From Chelydra serpentina (lineage: Eukaryota > Chordata > Testudines > Chelydridae): a stretch of DNA of 64,000 nt. Below, piece after piece: positions 1 through 25,108 of the stretch. The first letter of the stretch is position 1; each line of letters begins with the position of its first letter. The notes below the pieces were generated by a model that did not search any database, was not told where the DNA came from, and saw only the letters and a list, made by a program, of their open reading frames with translations. The DNA lies in assembly GCA_037349315.1 (NCBI GenBank), contig JBAIAC010000004.1:79662501-79726500 (forward strand), in the 5' to 3' direction. The position numbers were made by a program, and so were the translations under genes.

Positions 1-222
1 GCACAAAGGGTGAAATGCAGCACACGAACAAGGTGCATCTTGCAGGATCAGGCCCTGTGCAGAACGCCTGTACTAGGCCTATGCATTTCTTAAAGTTCCA
101 TTTGAATCTGAAGGGGCAAGTCCTTGCTTAAGTGGCCCATGTCCCTCTGCGTGGAATGAATTTCACCCAGAGAGAATGTGTTTTTCTAACGCGGTGAAAA
201 GCAGCCTTGGATGGCCTCTTAC

Positions 223-14610
<14,388 letters not shown>

Positions 14611-15450
14611 GCCGCTGCCGGGAGCGGGGCAGAGCCGAGCGGCGCCGGGTCACCCTTCAACAGAGACACAGGAGACAGGGGTCAGCCCGGCCGCGGGGTC
14701 CAGGTGCCGCGCCCGCCCCCGCCGGCGCCCGCCAGCCCGGGCCAGCGGCGCCCCCCCACAGGCTGGCTACGCGGCAGGTGAGAGCCCTGCGGCTGGCCCC
14801 GGCTCGGGGGAAGGGGCTGGGGGCATTGCAGTGGAGACGGTCCGGTAGGACCCTCGCCGGCTCACAGGCAGGGAGCCCTTCTCCCCGCACCGAGCAAGAG
14901 CCGGGGGAGGAACATTTAACGCCACTCGGAAAGGGGTCCCCCCTGCCACCCTGGGGGGGAGGCTTTAAAAGGAGAGGCGCCAGTCCCGTCCCCCCTTACA
15001 AAACGCACCGAGCCCCGCAGAAACCCCACTTCCTTTCCTGCCCCGTCCAAGGTCCCGTCCAGAGAGGGAGCAAGCCGCGATCGCCCTCCCTTAGCCCGAG
15101 GCAGGCGCGGCAGACGTGTGGAAACAGCGAAATGCATGCAGTGAGATAGCGACTTGCTTTTGAAGTGGAAACATCAATTGCCACTAGCGAGAGGGAAACC
15201 CGAGAAACAATCGGAGCGGAGATTCCCACCGCATCGCACCCCTGCCTTAGCTGCCCAGGCTTGTAGCCGTTACCTCCGTCCCTAGGGAGGGTCTCCTCCT
15301 CTCAGCGCCTCCAAATCCTTTATCCATTCAAGAAAAGCCCCCAGGGTTCCTTTACCTCCCACCCCCCAGGGAAGGAAACGCGCGTTCAGTCCTCATCTTG
15401 CTATAAAAATCGATTTACCTTTTAAATCCTCCTGTCACAAACCAGCTGCC
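14611..15450 (-). promoter_or_regulatory. EDNRB: EDNRB promoter region and CpG island
   Basis: The DNA just upstream of the EDNRB start is GC-rich and CpG-dense, in contrast to the AT-rich DNA on both sides. The island continues into exon 1 to about 14.1 kb. GC boxes are visible, for example the GCCCGCCCCC at 14711-14720. No TATA box lies at a useful distance from the ATG, so a TATA-less, dispersed-start promoter is likely. The 5' UTR must lie here, but its start cannot be fixed from sequence. Confidence 0.6.
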
Positions 15451-16272
15451 AAGAGCGGGTGCCTGCTTCCCAGAGCTTGCCTGCGATTCAGCACCGGCGC
15501 TCTGAAGGACGCTGCCTGGTTAACAGCAGCTTGGCTCTGCCGCCGCAGGAGGGACTGGCTCTTGCGAAACGTGTCAGCAGCCAAGCAGCCTCTCCTTGCT
15601 CTCGGCGTGCGCCTCAATCCAGCAAATTAGGCAAATCGTGTTTGGTTTTTTTACATTCAGTCACATCTTTCCCATCAATCACTGCAAACTCCACCCGCTC
15701 CCTCCTTCAGTCCAGCAACCTTTCGTCCTGTCCCTTTGCCAGGCTCTGGCTCCCCCAGATGCCTGGAGAGCATCAGCAGAAAGTTTCCTGGTAGCAAAGG
15801 CACGTAAGGGTCACTGTGGCCAAATCTGCCAGCTAAATGGGCCGGTTAAGGGGTTGGTTTCGTATTGGCTTAGAGAGTTTTAAAATGATCTGGCCACATA
15901 ACAATAATGTAAAAGAACCCACGAGTTAATTCAATTCTCCTAGAGTAGAAGTTCTCGCAACACAATTTTTGGTGGCCTTGGAGTGCAGCCACCAACTCTT
16001 GCTGGTGGTCAGTCTGATAATTTTTCCTAAAATACTTAACTTTAGGAAAAACAAATAAATATGCACATATACATGTCCAAATCATTATAATTTATTTATG
16101 TAGGATTTTTTTTTTGCAAACTCTAATAAAAATAATGTACAGTTGTCTCTCTTCTTTACTGACCCTAGAATAGAAACACAAATAAGGTGCTTTGCACATT
16201 CTTGTCTTTTTTCCTTGTTGTTTCTTTTGCCTTTTTTTGTTGCTTATTTCTTTAAGACTTGCTAGCCACTAC
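15451..16272. other. Upstream flank of EDNRB, no recognised gene
   Basis: Base composition falls from the CpG island to AT-rich DNA across this stretch. No coding region is seen. Distal promoter elements are plausible, but I cannot point to one. Confidence 0.3.
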
Positions 16273-16326
16273 TCTGCTGTGAAAAGTGATATTAACGAAT
16301 CTACAAATATCACTTTTCACAGCAGA
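16273..16326. repeat. Perfect 19-bp inverted repeat with 16-bp loop
   Basis: The left arm at 16273-16291 (TCTGCTGTGAAAAGTGATA) is the exact reverse complement of the right arm at 16308-16326. Such a precise pair so close together could be two MITE ends left after internal deletion, or a cruciform-forming site. It lies 1.7 kb upstream of the EDNRB start codon. Confidence 0.85.
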
Positions 16327-16599
16327 TTTACTCAGCCCTGGCAAGCCAAGGGACAAATTAAGCCCAGGATGGGGAGGTGGGTACAGAGGCAGTGGGGTGG
16401 GGGGGAGGCAATGGGGTGCCGGAGGAGGCAGCAGTAGCCAAAGGTGATGGGGAGGGGGGAGCTCGAGGCCAGAGCCTGCCACCGTGCAGCCAGGGAATGG
16501 AGTCCAAAGCCCAGGGGACAGGGCCTGGGGATGGAGCCTGAAGCCCTGTGGCTGGAGCCTGTCGGACGGCTGGCAGCGAGGAGCGGCTCGCGGTGAAGA

Positions 16600-17220
16600 C
16601 TGCAGCAGAACCCCATGGAAAGGCGTGGCAATTGGCCGTCGATATGAGCAGCGGAGCAGGTAAGGTGCCCCCATACCTCTCTCCCCTTTCCGCCCAGGCT
16701 GGGAGGTAAACTCTGCAGATGAACTTCTGAACTCTGGGGGGGCTGCACTGACCAGGGACAAAAACTGTGGGAGAGGTGACTTTGGGTTGCTTGACTCAAG
16801 AACCACTTTGGAGCTGCACTGACCAGGGACAGAAACTGGGGGAGGGGTGACTTTGGGTTGCTGGACTCAAGAACCAAGGGGAAAGGACATGGCCCAATCT
16901 GCTTGTGGGTGGGTCTTCTGGTTCATGGTGTGTTTATGAACCCTAGTTGTGGTGTTTTCCCAATTTAATGAGGTATTGTTTACCTCATGTTATTAAAGAT
17001 TTTTGCTACACCGAGACTCTGTGCTTGCGAGAGGGGAAGTATTGCCTCTTTGAGGCGCCCAGGGGTGTGTGTGTAATTTTCCCAGGTCACTGGGTGGGGG
17101 CTCGAGCCGGTTTTGCATTGTATTGTTGAGAAGGAACCCCTATGTACGGAACCCGGCTCTTGCTGCTATCAACTCGGCCTGGCAGAAGGGTTACGCTAAA
17201 AACCATCTCATACCTTTGAC
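16600..17220 (+). repeat. Interspersed repeat, probably LTR-derived, with tandem duplication
   Basis: The block includes a 71-bp tandem duplication at 16744-16880 and then GC-rich sequence with AGGGGAAGTATTGCCTCTTT and GGTCACTGGGTGGGGGCTCG. From memory this sort of sequence is highly repeated in turtle genomes, but I cannot name the family. No open frame of interest is present. Confidence 0.4.
16744..16880. repeat. Tandem duplication, period 71 bp, about 1.9 copies
   Basis: TGCACTGACCAGGGACA begins at 16744 and again at 16815, and both units continue to TGACTTTGGGTTGC(T/G)(T/G)GACT followed by CAAGAACCA. The units differ at a few bases. Confidence 0.9.
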
Positions 17221-18227
17221 TAGTGACAAGGGGTCATGTTACCACTAGACTCGAGCTTTACCCAAATTCCAGTTTGAGTTTCTGCTGATACTCATTCTGC
17301 CTTTTCAGTTGAATATTTTAGCCATTACTTTTGGTTCTAAATTGCTGTGTATTATTGTATGCTACAATAGCTGTCATGTACCCCACATTCAACCCCTCCT
17401 CCCCCGCTGGTATTTATTGGTGAGAGTAAGAGCCTAAAGTGATGAGAGCTTTGCCTGAGAGAGAGGAGTGCACGGCTAGTGCCATAGTTTGTAAAGCGCT
17501 TTGTGGGATGACGGGTGTCCTATATGATGTTGTTCTTATTAAAACCAATTTTATTATGATTTACACTAAGTTACAGCCAGCTAATCTGATTAGCTCTTCT
17601 CAAATAGGGGCTGGAGTCACGGGGCTCATTAATAGAGCTTAGGAGGGATATAGATTTATGCAATGTTTTCTTCCAAAAGTCACAAACAATCTCTGAAAGT
17701 TGGAAGGAATGTCGTGTTTGGTTAAAGAGACTTCATTTTAAAAATCCTTTTCTAACATCAGTACTTATTTCTCTAGGATCTCAGTTAAATCATGTGAAGG
17801 CCAAATTCTGTTGTCATCTACACAGCATGTGTATGTAAACACTGTAATTTACGTAAGTGGCTCATCGCCTTCACAGAAATTGTGATATGTCAGGGGAATG
17901 CTGTATAAACTGAGTTTTTAAAGTCTCTCCATAGTCTGGCTTCAGACTGATTGCTCTGCCCCTCCCCAAAGCTTCTTCTGCTAATCTAGCACTAGTCTCA
18001 TTTCTGCCCTTTCACACAACAAACTTGCCACTGTGGGTTAGAGAGTCTTTTCACTGCTAGCTCCTGTTGTCTATCTCAACCTTCCTGTACCTCACCCCAA
18101 CCATCTGTTTTCAAACCTTGCCTGAACATATAACTTTTCTCCCTTAACTATAAGTCTTAATTTATCCCTCACTCTTTCATTTTTGTTTTGTTTTAGATCA
18201 GTTGTAAAATAAAGTCTCAGGAATCAG
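17221..18227. other. Intergenic, no recognised features
   Basis: Mixed AT-rich sequence without coding signal or a clear repeat. Confidence 0.3.
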
Positions 18228-18442
18228 TTCTGATTTGTACCAGTGTAAATGAGAGCAGCATATGGCCCAGCTGGACAGTATTCACTCCAGTAATGGTTTT
18301 CAGTATCAACTCACAATTTTTTATTTTGCAGTTATAACACCAGAGGCCAAATTCTACTCTCATTTACACCAGTGTAAATTTGTATTAACTCTACAGAAGC
18401 TTTGAAATCAATAGAGTTGCATCACATCTTTCACTGGGCAGT
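18228..18442. repeat. Palindromic MITE-like repeat ('acaccagtgtaaat' family), tandem remnants
   Basis: TGTACCAGTGTAAATGAGAG at 18236 and GAGGCCAAATTCTACTCTCA at 18332, followed by TTTACACCAGTGTAAAT, are inverted versions of the same module. The module recurs at 29210-29400 and 32829-32912. The family is a diverged palindromic element. I do not know its name. Confidence 0.55.
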
Positions 18443-18957
18443 CCTGTACCTTGGAAGTTAACAAACTTCATTATTTGTGCCTCAAATTTGTGGAGTTCAA
18501 GTTACCAACCTATCTGCTAGTGCAGGCAGGATTCCAGACAGCTGCTGGTACTTTAAGCTCTATGTGGTCTAGTCCTGCTCAGAGGAGATTTACATCATTA
18601 CATGGCATAGCACTTAAAATACTGTTGGCCACCAGCAACTTGCCTACAGTAGATTTCCACTGGTATCACTAGTGGAGCTGAATCAACAACGTTGGGAAAT
18701 TTTAGGTGAAAAAAATCTTAGGATAGACCCATCAAGAGTTGTTAAATTGACAATCCTCCCTGCCCCTCTTCCTGGCTATTTTTACAGGGGATAGAAAATT
18801 TGGGAAATAAAAAGAAAAATATGAAAGACTTAATGTTGCCCCCAAAGTCTTAGGTAGCTAATGAATAGGTAAAGAGAAGAAACATTCTAAATGAATTGAG
18901 TGTGGGCATAAAAATAATACTCTGTCTCTGCATGTTACATCATAGGATTATGTAGTA
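18443..18957. other. Intergenic, no recognised features
   Basis: No gene, RNA or repeat recognised. Confidence 0.3.
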
Positions 18958-19291
18958 CAGGGATCAGCCACCTTTGGCCCACGGCCCACCAGGGTAAGCC
19001 CCCTCGCGGGCCAGGCTGGTTTGTTTACCTGCTGAGTCCGCTGGTTCAGCCGATCGCAGCTCCACTGGCCGCGGTTCGCCATTCCAGGCCAATGGGGGCT
19101 GTGGGAAGCGGCGGCTAGCACATCCCTCGGCCCACTCCGCTTCCCACAGCCCCCATTGGTCTGGAGCTGCGAACCGCGGCCAGTGGGAGCTGCGATTGGT
19201 TGAACCTGCAGATGCAGCAGGTAAACAAATTGGCCTGGCCCGCCAGGGGGCTTACCCTGGTGGGCCATAGGCCAAAGGTTGCTGATCCCTG
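18958..19291. mobile_element. hAT-like foldback MITE, about 334 bp
   Basis: Ends are CAGGGATCAGCCACCTTTGG and the inverted CCAAAGGTTGCTGATCCCTG. The inverted relation runs on through most of the element: GATCGCAGCTCCACTGGCCG near 19053 pairs with CGGCCAGTGGGAGCTGCGAT near 19178, leaving a small loop around 19115. The end sequence and GC-rich interior match the element at 38189-38365. The 8-bp target duplication is not clear here. Confidence 0.75.
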
Positions 19292-19967
19292 TCTTAGAGG
19301 AACAATCCCCCCCTCAATATGTCCTTACAAAGTTTATTTTTCTTTTTCCACTGATATTTAAAATCCATGCAGCCAGCACACTTTTATACATTTTAATTTT
19401 AAGTTGTCTTGTTTAAAATGTTGCATTTACAACATGAATGAAGATGTACATAATTGAAAAACCTGAAATGCAATCTTTTTTTGTTTCAAACATGAAGGTG
19501 ACCATGTTTACTTTTGAATTCCAGATGCAGCATGAGATTGGATCTTCTTCTTCCTGGAAGCCTAGATAAGGTCAGTCATAAAGAACCATTGGGAATGTAT
19601 CTGTGACTGAGAAAAGTATGAGCTGGCTCAAGGGATGTGATAGCCAACCATCTATTGTTTATTTTGCTACCTACAAATCACTTTAGGAGAGCCTACCAAG
19701 TAATGTTGAAATCTAGCAGACATCCTATGTCTGAGCTACCATGATTCACTTATTTCACTTCTCAAGACTCAGGGCTGCAATCATACTCTCATGGCTGGTG
19801 CCTTTCCTCTCCGTGAAGGAGAATTAATGATCAATCTGCATAATTTATGGGATTACTTACCCAAGTAAATTAGCAGGATTTAACCTTAAAGGAAAAGGAT
19901 TGCACCGGATACCCTAATGGGTATTACCCACTATGTACTTTAACGGTTTACAATGCTACCTAGATGG
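19292..19967. other. Intergenic, no recognised features
   Basis: AT-rich, non-coding sequence without recognised repeats. Confidence 0.3.
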
Positions 19968-20272
19968 GTGTTTGCAGTATTGTTGTAGCTGTATTGGTCC
20001 CAGAATATGAGAGAAACAGGATGGGTGAGTTAATCTTTTATTGGACCAATTTCTGTTGGAGGAAGAGACAAGTTCTCCAGCTTCACAGAGCTCTTCTTCA
20101 GGTCTGGAAAAGGTAACCAGAGTGTCAGAGCAAAGTAACAATCTGTCCCACCTTGTATTTAGCTGTGACACTCGGGTTACCTTTTCCAAACCTGAAGAAG
20201 AGCTCTGTGTGAAGCCGGAAAGCTTGTCTCATCTACCAACAGAAGTTGGTCCAATAACCTCACCCACCATGT
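19968..20272. repeat. Long inverted repeat of Penelope-3'-end-like sequence
   Basis: The left arm (TAGCTGTATTGGTCCCAGAA ... TTTTATTGGACCAATTTCTG ... GAGCTCTTCTTCAGGTCTGG) is mirrored by the right arm (AACCTGAAGAAGAGCTCTGT ... CCAACAGAAGTTGGTCCAAT AACCTCACCCACC). The centre is near 20140. The motif order CCTGAAGAAG..CGAAAGCTTGT..AATAA resembles the 3' UTR of the Penelope-like element at 10.9-11.06 kb, so tail-to-tail copies of such an element are a likely source. Confidence 0.55.
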
Positions 20273-20656
20273 TTTTACCCACATGGATGATTAGAATCCA
20301 TCCATTGGTTCACAGAACCCCAGAAAGGGTCACAAACCTGCATGATGTTCCTGTATGCTCAATTTTTTTTGTTAGGTCTCTAAAATATGTAAAAACATCC
20401 GAGGAGGCTCCTTTGCTCCTTTGCAATATATCTGCTGGAATATACATTGCACTCAAAAATGCACTCCTGATATGTTAGTCTCAGTCAGGAGTATGTAGAT
20501 AACCTGTGTGTAATGCTGAAATCATGTCAGTTGTTGTCTTGGAGCATACTAGCAATATACACGTATTCTGTATCTATCCTAATGCACTCTTTGGAAGGTG
20601 GCAGTATTCGTGCAGGGGTGGGGGAGGGGATGACTCCTGATAGTCTGTGTCACCTA
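20273..20656. other. Intergenic, no recognised features
   Basis: Nothing recognised. Confidence 0.3.
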
Positions 20657-20832
20657 CGGTGACCAGATGTCCCGATAAAATTGGAACCGTCCCGATTTTT
20701 CATCTTTTGTCCCGCGTCCCGACCGATGCTTGGGATTTTCTCCCGATTTCTGGTCTTCTTCTGGTTTCTTTTTTTTGCTCAACAACTTTGGGCGGGAAGT
20801 CCCTATTTTCGGGTCTTCTCATCTGGTCACCC
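20657..20832. mobile_element. TA-flanked MITE with GGGTGACCAG ends, copy 1
   Basis: Ends CGGTGACCAGATGTCCCGAT and the inverted CATCTGGTCACCC are flanked by TA at 20655-20656 and 20833-20834. The interior is a run of diverged TCCCGATTTT modules. A TA duplication fits Tc1/mariner-type mobilisation. A second copy lies at 63587-63706. Confidence 0.65.
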
Positions 20833-20834
20833 TA

Positions 20835-21101
20835 ATGTCACCTCTTTAGGACCCATTCCCATGCAGTGATGAGCACCTCCTGAGCTCCATTTCATTGGGA
20901 GTTGAGGTTGCTCAGCACCTCTTAGGAGGACCCCAATATCTCTGCTGAATCAGGACCATAGACCCATCCCACTTTTTTGATGCTGTGTATGTGGAGGTCT
21001 AAGATCAGGACTGAGCCCTAACTTTCGTTCTTTGTCAAACTCGCTGCATTTATTTAGCTCCTTGTTGAGTGTTACTCGAACTAAAAAGCCAACATCTCTT
21101 A
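20835..21101. other. Intergenic, no recognised features
   Basis: Nothing recognised. Confidence 0.3.
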
Positions 21102-21599
21102 GGGTACGTCCATACTTACCGGCTGGTTCGGCGGCAAGCAATCGATCTTCTGGGATCGATTTATCGCATCTTGTCTAGACGCGATAAATCGATCCCGGAA
21201 GTGCTCGCCGTCGACGCCGGTAATCCTGCTCCGCGAGAGGAGTAGGCGGAGTCGACGGGGGAGCCTGCCTGCCGCGTGTGGACCCGCGGTAAGTACCTTT
21301 TAGTTCGAACTAAGCCCAGGTCTACACTAACCCCCCCTGTCGAACTAAGATACGCAACTTCAGCTACGTTAATAACGTAGCTGAAGTCGAAGTACCTTAG
21401 TTCGAACTTACCTGTGGTCCAGATGCGGCGCGCAGGCTCCCCCGTCGACTCCGCCTACTCCACTCGTCGAGCTGGATTACCAGCGTCGACGAGGGAGCAC
21501 TTCCTGGTTCGATTTATCGCGTCTTGACAAGACGCGATAAATCGAACCCAGAACATCGATCCCGCGCCTCCGACGCGACGGGTAAGTATAGACATACCC
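21102..21599. mobile_element. Harbinger-like palindromic MITE A, 498 bp
   Basis: Ends GGGTACGTCCATACTTACC and the inverted GGTAAGTATAGACATACCC are flanked by TTA at 21099-21101 and 21600-21602. The interior contains several hairpins, including the 41-bp palindrome at 21507-21547 and the 31-bp one at 21357-21387, plus a hairpin around 21155-21197 built on GATCGATTTATCGC. CpG and TCGA content is very high for this region. Confidence 0.75.
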
Positions 21600-21685
21600 T
21601 TAGATATTTCGACTTCAGCTACGTTATCCACGTAGCTGAAGTTGCGCATCTTAGTTCGAACTGGGGGCTTAGTGTGGACCAAGCC
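21314..21685. mobile_element. Harbinger-like palindromic MITE B, overlapping MITE A
   Basis: A second end pair, GCCCAGGTCTACACTAACCC and the inverted GGGGGCTTAGTGTGGACCAA followed by GCC, brackets 21314-21685, with TAA on both sides. This interval overlaps element A instead of nesting within it. The two share the ACTTCAGCTACGTTA hairpin module, which is also present in the element at 43943-44240. Confidence 0.55.
21507..21547. repeat. Perfect palindrome, 20-bp arms with 1-bp centre
   Basis: The arm GTTCGATTTATCGCGTCTTG at 21507-21526 is exactly reverse-complemented at 21528-21547, with a single A between. It lies inside the MITE pair at 21.1-21.7 kb. Confidence 0.95.
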
Positions 21686-23642
21686 TAAAGATACTGCTAA
21701 AAGATCAGACTCTGAACGTTTGTACTTCTGCATAGACATTCTGGAGTTATTGTCACTGCAGATCCTCTAAGGAGCTCATCAGGGGCACACAGTGACCAGT
21801 ACTTAGTCCTTTCAATATTAAGTACTGTTTATTGGTGTTGGACAGGTTTATAACACAACATAGTCTCTACCAGTTAAAAAAAAAAGAAGTGGTCATAGAG
21901 TAACACCTACTTCTCCCCTTATATGGTAAAGGCTCCAACTCCATGTGTGAATTGTACACACATCTATATTTAGTTCCAGAGGAATACATACTATCAGCCA
22001 AAAAGAAACAGGAATTCTGTCTCCAGATGCTCTTTTTATAGAAAATGGCCTCTGGAGAGAGGATCAAAACATGACTTTGTTTTTGACAGTACTAAGATGA
22101 TCCTGGCTTTAAAATATTGAATTCCATTATTTTTCTAAAACTAGCTTGTTTGCAAATACATAACACTTCTACCAGAACATATTTTGTATAGATTATAATG
22201 TTTACTACTTGGTGGTTATGAAGTGATAGGATTTTGTCATATTTTTAAAAAAATGTGTTACTTTGTTCCCTCATCTATTATGACTGTTATTTATTTAGTA
22301 GGTACACAATACATGTTTCCCTTGTAATGTTAGAAGTGTGGGTCTACTCTGAAATGTATTTTTAAGACTACATTGGAGGCGGAGGGATGTTTATTGTGTC
22401 TCACAGATTCCACTGCAAATGTTCTCAGTACTCAAGTGTAAAGATGTTTTCTTTAATTGCTAGCCCTGTAATCAACACACAGTCTGAGAAGCAGCTCCTT
22501 ACTCTGCTAGATCTCCTTTAAAGGTAGCTGGGAGTTCCCCTCTGTGTGTGGGGACCCCAGTGTGGGGACCCCAGGGTGGTGTAAGTCCAGTGTAGTTGGC
22601 TCTAAGCCCAGGAGGCATGCTGAGGGCAAGTGAGGGTGTGAGCAAAGTCCAGCAGTAGGGGACTATTACAGGCTAGCACAAGCTAGAGCAGCCCAGAGGC
22701 AGCTCAAACTTTTATCAGGGGCCAGAACTGGCCCCCAGCTGCAAACAGGATCGGGGGAGCCGCAAAGATAGGTCAAAGTCAATACTTTCTCTGCCACGTA
22801 TGCCCAGCATTGCTTTGGCATGCCTGAGGATCTGATCCTACAGCCAAGCTGGTCACTTTCGCTGATGTGCATCAGTAAAAAAGGTTCTGCAGGCAAAAGT
22901 AGGCTTTAGCTATATCTGTGCAACACCATTACCTTCAAAGCAATTTGTACAAATGTGTGCCACTAGTTCTCACTGGCCCAGGAAAATTCGGTAAAGAATC
23001 GCTCAAATTCTTCTCAGGCCCTAGGCTCAGGACACATGATGGTGTTTAAACATCTACCTTTTCCCTTCAGTGCTCTCAGCCCTCCTTCCTTGCATCTCTC
23101 TGAAGGATGAGCTCTCTTCTGGACATCTATCTGGGAGCTGTATGTGAACTGCATTCTCTCCATTTTAACCATAGGACAATATAAAGTGATTTGGCGCTCT
23201 GGCTAAACCTCCATTGGGGCAATCAAAATCCAAAGGAAGGTACCAATCTTCAGTCCTGGACTCATGCCATATTTAGGCTTTAATAGTCCTCAACGACATG
23301 CTCTGCATCAGGAATGTCTACTTGTGAGAGAGCAGAGGGAGCTGCCTGTAGGAGACTTGAAGCCTGGTATCAGGCTTGCTAAAGGAGCTGAATAGCTGGC
23401 TCCTTATAAGAGAGCTGAAGCAGTTCTTGAAAGGAGCTGATTCTGGGAAGTCTGAAAAGGAGTCATCTTTGAGCAGGGCAGCTGCAAGCGGAACCCCAGA
23501 ATTGGGCGCCTCCTAAGAACTGATAAAAAGACCCTGTGAAGGAATCCTTTTGCTCCTCCAGGCTCTGAGGTAAGAGCCAGGCCCTGGGACAGACTTCTGG
23601 GACTTTGTTTTACTTTTCAGTTCATTTTGTTTGAATCAACCA
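21686..23642. other. Intergenic, no gene recognised
   Basis: No coding exon is seen. There is a 15-bp direct duplication (GTGTGGGGACCCCAG) at 22541-22570. The stretch 23330-23600 is purine-rich and could belong to the retroelement block that follows, but I cannot show that. Confidence 0.3.
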
Positions 23643-24836
23643 TGTGACAAGTTTCCCCCTGAGGTGCCACCTGAAATTGGGGTACAACTGAGCCCCCTGA
23701 CCCACCAGTTTGGGCTCCCTCTCATACTGTACTGCTGTGACAATCTGCAAAGCCTTCCAGCCTGCACTTTAACCAGCATTCATACAGGTAGGGACACATC
23801 CAACTACAGTTACACACAGGCTCTGTAACCACCAATCTCCCAGCCTGGGACCCCCAGAGCAGTACCGTCCTGCCCTGGTCAAATCTGGCCAGTATATGGG
23901 TTTAATACCTGGTTCGCCGCTCCCTCAATGTGAAGAGAACAATGCACACTTGTGGTAACCAAGCAGAGATTCCCCCAAGCACTCCAGTCAAAGATCACTG
24001 GTTTAGATTAAAATAAAAACAAGTAGATTTTAAGTGATTATAAGGGATAGCAAAAGATCAAAGCAGATTACCTAGCAAATAAATTAAAAAAAGCTTAATA
24101 TACTAGATCGATTGGATATGAATTAGCAGATTCTCACCCTAAGAGATGATACAAGCAGGCTGCAGATTCTTAAGGGGCAAGCTGCACTTGCTTTACAGCT
24201 TGGAATCCCCAGGTGTTTCATACACAGGCTAGAAATCCCTTTTAGCCTGGGTCCAGCCCTTCCCTCGGTTCAGTCTTTGTTCCTCAGAAGTTTCCAAGAG
24301 TCTTCTTGTGTGGGGAATGAAGAACACCAGCTGAAGTCACTCCCTCCCTTATATAGCTTTTGCATATGGCGGGAACTCTTTGTTCCAAAGCTTGGTACCC
24401 AGACCAGTTTGTGGAAAAATACTAACATCTCAAAATGGAGTCTAGTAGCATGTGGCCTGGTCACATGTCCTTGTAGAGTCATAGCAGCCATCACTTACAG
24501 GCTGTCTGTAATGTTCTCTGGAAGGCTCACCAGGTGGGAGATAACAATAGACCTTAGGAGAAGCTTCTTTCTAATGACCCATTGCCCTGAATAGGCCCTA
24601 TACCACCAGCTATCTAGACTGAAAGCATCTTGTCTAGTGGGTGTTACCCAAGTGTAACTACATTTGAAATACAGATACATAGCCATTATCCATAACTTCA
24701 TATACAAAAATGATACATGCATACAAATATGACAATCATATTTAGCAAAGCATAACTTCCAATGACACCTCACATGTCTTATCTTTCATAAAATGCATCC
24801 TAATTATGCTATAACCATATCATATTAATATCACCA
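23643..24836 (-). mobile_element. Long terminal repeat of an LTR retroelement (probable)
   Basis: Read on the minus strand, the unit begins TGGTGATATTAATATG and ends CTTGTCACA, so it has TG...CA ends. It holds a TATA-type element (TATATAAG at 24349-24356) about 480 bp from its start, followed by a transcript-like region. I recall similar sequence as highly repeated in turtles. The unit has no coding capacity and no clean 5-bp target duplication was found. With the degenerate coding sequence at 25.1-26.9 kb on the same strand it could be a 3' LTR. Confidence 0.5.
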
Positions 24837-25108
24837 TGAAGAATATGGGCTGTAGTGTCAAAAAAACCCTCCCCAGTCAGGGCGGTGTGGAGTCTGTGTG
24901 AAAAGGGTCCAGAAGAGGGAGACTAAAGAGCAGGGCAGTGCAGAAGCATCTCAGGCACGAGGCATGGGGACAGCCAATTCATTTACACTACAGTTATCAA
25001 GACTGGGTTTTCACCAGAATGAAATTAGTGCAGTGCTAGCTCCTCTGCCTCAGGAGCACAGTTTGCTCAGATTCTGATGCATCTGCAGCCTTTGAGATAG
25101 AATATCCC
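24837..25108. other. Between LTR-like unit and degenerate coding block
   Basis: Nothing recognised. It may be the deletion-scarred junction of a retroelement. Confidence 0.25.
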
